Positions 7,065-9,421 of a stretch of DNA of 9,421 nt are shown one piece after another (positions within the stretch are counted from its first letter, which is position 1; the number at the start of each line of letters is the position of its first letter). Below the pieces are notes generated by a model. It was not told where the DNA came from, ran no database searches, and worked only from the letters and a program-made list of their open reading frames with translations. Source of the DNA: Actinomycetota bacterium (GTDB taxonomy: Bacteria > Actinomycetota > Actinomycetes > Nanopelagicales > Nanopelagicaceae); NCBI GenBank assembly GCA_947487595.1, contig CANKXJ010000026.1, positions 1-9,421 of the forward strand, written 5' to 3'. Made by a program: the position numbers and the translations under genes.

Positions 7065-7309
7065 TACTTCTCTACTCTCACAACATAGTTTTCAATAACA
7101 GGATTTGAAAGTAGAACTTCAGCAGCTTTTTCAACTTCAGCTAACTGAGCAGCCGTTGGCTCGCCTTCAACTTCAATTTCAAATCGCTTTCCTTGGCGCA
7201 CTGATTTAGCAAAAGAGAATCCAAGACGTGGCAGAGCTGAAGCAACTGCATTGCCTTGTGGGTCAAGAATCTCTGGCTTTAACATCACATCAACCACGAT
7301 TTTTGCCAT
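7064..7309 (-). CDS. purS: FGAM synthetase small subunit
   Basis: PurS is the small structural subunit that brings PurL and PurQ together in the FGAM synthetase complex; it has no catalytic residues of its own. The product of 81 residues begins MAKIVVDVMLKPEILDPQG, the standard actinobacterial PurS N-terminus, and continues with LPRLGF and VRQGKRFEIEVEG, ending in NPVIENYVVRVEK. An ATG at 7315 would add two residues, but AAGGAG lies only 3 bases from it against 9 from the ATG at 7309. Homologs as I recall them start at the latter, so I chose 7309. It follows the purC stop by 18 bases, the widest gap inside the purine block, and overlaps purQ by one base. Confidence 0.96.
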   Translation of the reverse strand: MAKIVVDVMLKPEILDPQGNAVASALPRLGFSFAKSVRQGKRFEIEVEGEPTAAQLAEVEKAAEVLLSNPVIENYVVRVEK

Positions 7310-7318
7310 TCTCATATT

Positions 7319-7324
7319 CTCCTT
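7319..7324 (-). promoter_or_regulatory. Ribosome binding site deciding the purS start
   Basis: AAGGAG on the minus strand lies 3 bases upstream of the ATG at 7315 and 9 bases upstream of the ATG at 7309. Spacing and family alignment together favour 7309. It is the only strong ribosome binding site in the purine block, placed where the three-subunit purS-purQ-purL set begins. Confidence 0.65.
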
Positions 7325-7327
7325 TAG

Positions 7328-8209
7328 TTAGAACTTGCTGCCAGTTAAACGATAAAACGCTTCTTCATAGCGCGCTGCGCTCTTTTCTACTATCTCTGCT
7401 GGTAGCTCGGGTGGTGGGCTATTTCTATCCCATCCGCTGGCTACGAGGTAGTCACGTAAAAACTGTTTATCAAATGAGGGCTGCGTGCCCCCGGGTGCCC
7501 AGGTGGATTGATCCCAAAACCTAGATGAATCAGGGGTCAAAGCCTCATCGCCCAAGACAATCGCCCCGGCTGAGTTGCGTCCAAATTCAAACTTAGTGTC
7601 AGCCAAAATAATGCCCCGGCTCTTAGCAAAATCTGCAGCAGTGTCATAGAGCTTTAAAGTTAAATCGCGCAGCTCGGCTGCATCCTTAGCACCAACAATC
7701 TTTGATGCCTTATCAAAATCAATATTTATATCGTGATCACCAATGTCTGCCTTTGTCGCTGGCGTGAAAATGCTGTTAGGAAGTTCTGATCCCTCAAGTA
7801 ATCCAGCCGATAGAACATTTCCACACACCGCACTATTTTCCTTATATTCACTCCAGCCACTGCCAGTTAAATACCCACGTGCAACACATTCAATTGCAAA
7901 CATTTCTAGCGGTTGAACGATTATTGCACGATCTTCCACAATTTCTGGAACATCAGTTGAAACAATATGGTTAGGAATTATGTCTTCTAGCAAATCAAAC
8001 CAAAACAAAGAAAGTTGTGTGAGCACCGCACCTTTTCCTGGAATCTCGGTTGGCATTACCCAGTCGTATGCCGAAATGCGATCTGATGCAACAAGTAAGA
8101 TATTTCCTAAATCATTTGTATATAAGTCACGGACTTTTCCGGTGCGCAGGTGTGTCCACCCAGGTATTGAAGGCGCTGGCGGTGGGCCAGCTATGCCGAA
8201 GCCGCTCAC
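7328..8209 (-). CDS. purC: SAICAR synthetase
   Basis: PurC (phosphoribosylaminoimidazole-succinocarboxamide synthase) joins CAIR and aspartate with ATP to give SAICAR. The 293-residue product is the longer form of the family, as in mycobacteria. Motifs in order are GKVRDLY (24-30, ATP-binding loop), LVASDRISAYD (39-49), ECVARGYLTGSGW (107-119), LPNSIFTPATKA (143-154), ILADTKFEFG (201-210) and LGDEALTPDSSRFW (219-232), the classic SAICAR synthetase signatures. The start is GTG at 8209, overlapping the purB TGA as GTGA. No in-frame ATG is available nearer the conserved domain and no ribosome binding site is evident, so translation is probably coupled to purB. The short proline-rich N-terminus (residues 9-16) is not conserved family sequence as far as I can tell. 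Confidence 0.98.
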   Translation of the reverse strand: MSGFGIAGPPPAPSIPGWTHLRTGKVRDLYTNDLGNILLVASDRISAYDWVMPTEIPGKGAVLTQLSLFWFDLLEDIIPNHIVSTDVPEIVEDRAIIVQPLEMFAIECVARGYLTGSGWSEYKENSAVCGNVLSAGLLEGSELPNSIFTPATKADIGDHDINIDFDKASKIVGAKDAAELRDLTLKLYDTAADFAKSRGIILADTKFEFGRNSAGAIVLGDEALTPDSSRFWDQSTWAPGGTQPSFDKQFLRDYLVASGWDRNSPPPELPAEIVEKSAARYEEAFYRLTGSKF

Positions 8210-9421
8210 CTAATAGAGCCGGGCTTGTACTGCACTGCGGCAGGGTGCGCGGAAGTAATCGCGCCAATGCGACTAACAACTCGAGCAACTTGTTGGCGAG
8301 CTTCGCCAGTAAATTCAAGTGGGGTACTGATTAATACATCCAAAGCCGCACGATCGAGAGGTAAACGATCATCTACGGCTAAATCATCTAGAAGTGAGTT
8401 CTTCTTTCCTTCGCGCATTCCTAACGCTGCTTTGACTGCATGTTCTTTAATCACTTCATAGGCAACTTCACGCCCAACGCCAGCCTTAACAGCTGCCATC
8501 AAAATCTTTGTCGTAGCTAAGAAAGGTAAATAACGCTCTAATTCAGCGGCGATTACTGCTGGGAAGGCTCCAAACTCATCTAGAACCGTCAGCATTGTTT
8601 CAAGCAGACCATCTATTGCATAGAAAGCATCAGGCATAGCTACTCGGCGAACTACAGAGCAAGAAACATCGCCTTCATTCCATTGATCCCCAGCTAGTTC
8701 ACTGACCATTGATGCATATCCGCGAAGCACAACGGCTAAACCATTAACTCGCTCACAAGAGCGTGTGTTCATCTTGTGTGGCATTGCGCTACTGCCCACT
8801 TGGCCGGCCTTAAAGCCTTCAGTCACAAGTTCGGCGCCTGCCATCAAGCGGATAGATGTGGCAAGAGATGAAGGTGATGATGCAAGTTGGACCAGAGTTG
8901 TAATAACATCATAATCGAAGGAACGAGGATAAATCTGACCGGTTGAATCTAGAACACGGTTAAATCCGAGCTCTTTTGCAATTGTATTTTCTAATTTTGC
9001 ATGAGCATCAGTAGAGCCAAGTAAGTCAATTGAATCTTGCGCAGTTCCGACTGGACCCTTTATGCCACGCATTGGGTAACGATCTTGCAAAGCAGTCAAG
9101 CGCTCGTATGCAAAAAGTAATTCTTCTGCAGCTGAAGCAAATCTTTTACCAAGAGTTGTGACCTGTGCTGGAACATTATGTGATCGTCCTGCAACTGGTT
9201 GGTCTGCATATTGTGTTGCGCGCTCTGCTAATCGTGCAAGAACAGTGACAACCTTGTCATGAACAACATCAAGACCATTGCGAATTTGTAGCGCTTCAAT
9301 ATTTTCAGTTAAATCTCGGCTAGTCATGCCTGCATGGATTGCTTCATGTCCAGCTAAAGCGTTAAACTCTTCGATGCGGGCTTTGACATCGTGACGCGTC
9401 TTCTTTTCACGGGCATCGATA
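8206..9421 (-). CDS. purB: Adenylosuccinate lyase, 5' end outside the window
   Basis: PurB acts twice in purine synthesis, releasing fumarate from SAICAR to give AICAR and from adenylosuccinate to give AMP. The frame stays open to the window edge, giving 404 visible residues that begin IDAREKKTRHDVKARIEEFN. The ATG at 9327 is only the Met of the conserved GMTSRDLTEN motif, not the start. Against a family length near 470 in Actinobacteria, about 65 residues are missing. Visible signatures (fragment numbering) are TSRDLTEN (33-40), GRSHNVPAQ with the catalytic-type His81, and the fumarase/aspartase superfamily loop SSAMPHKMN (210-218, bases 8767-8793). The TGA stop overlaps the purC GTG by 4 bases. 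As the first visible gene it sets the direction of the operon. Confidence 0.97.
   Translation of the reverse strand, partial: IDAREKKTRHDVKARIEEFNALAGHEAIHAGMTSRDLTENIEALQIRNGLDVVHDKVVTVLARLAERATQYADQPVAGRSHNVPAQVTTLGKRFASAAEELLFAYERLTALQDRYPMRGIKGPVGTAQDSIDLLGSTDAHAKLENTIAKELGFNRVLDSTGQIYPRSFDYDVITTLVQLASSPSSLATSIRLMAGAELVTEGFKAGQVGSSAMPHKMNTRSCERVNGLAVVLRGYASMVSELAGDQWNEGDVSCSVVRRVAMPDAFYAIDGLLETMLTVLDEFGAFPAVIAAELERYLPFLATTKILMAAVKAGVGREVAYEVIKEHAVKAALGMREGKKNSLLDDLAVDDRLPLDRAALDVLISTPLEFTGEARQQVARVVSRIGAITSAHPAAVQYKPGSIR

Noticed and set aside
9325..9327. ATG as the start of purB
   Set aside because: Translation continues upstream in frame to the window edge with conserved PurB sequence (TRHDVKARIEEFNALAGHE), and this Met belongs to the conserved GMTSRD motif.

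Overview
The window is a compact stretch of actinobacterial chromosome in which every gene I can support lies on the minus strand. Read in the direction of transcription, from the high-coordinate end, the order is purB (5' end outside the window), purC, purS, purQ, purL, a small sterol-carrier-like gene, purF, purM, a 58-residue DUF3073 gene, a 271-residue conserved protein of unknown function, and a bldC-type regulator. Three things point to Actinobacteria: a near-canonical BldC, a DUF3073 protein, and an SCP-like gene between purL and purF, an arrangement I also recall from mycobacteria and Streptomyces. The base composition is by eye well below that of typical high-GC actinobacteria, spacers are almost absent, and many neighbouring genes overlap by 1 to 4 bases. 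That fits a streamlined aquatic actinobacterium such as the freshwater acI / Nanopelagicales group. This placement is inference and was not tested by a search.

Region 2403-9421 is a de novo purine operon. PurF makes phosphoribosylamine. PurL, PurQ and PurS form the three-part FGAM synthetase, and PurM closes the imidazole ring to AIR. PurC adds aspartate to give SAICAR, and PurB removes fumarate from SAICAR and later from adenylosuccinate. The steps of purD, purN/purT, purK, purE and purH are not encoded here. Junctions are extremely tight: purB/purC overlap 4 bases, purS/purQ 1, purQ/purL 1 or 4, the SCP-like gene/purF 4, and purF/purM abut with no base between. This indicates one polycistronic, translationally coupled unit. 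Its promoter should lie upstream of purB, beyond position 9421, so no regulatory site for the operon can be seen here.

Region 1-1343 holds the tail of the block. After a 43-base gap comes DUF3073, which has a strong ribosome binding site. It overlaps the 271-residue unknown gene by a GTGA. A 93-base spacer follows, the longest non-coding stretch in the window, and then bldC. That spacer carries TCCG-containing direct repeats phased at 10 and 20 bases and a weak candidate promoter. This is a plausible, untested site for BldC-type binding.

No RNA genes, mobile elements, CRISPR arrays, riboswitches or convincing terminators were seen. This is mostly ordinary housekeeping sequence. The less explained parts are the two conserved unknown genes, the SCP-like gene embedded among the purine enzymes, and the phased repeats ahead of bldC.
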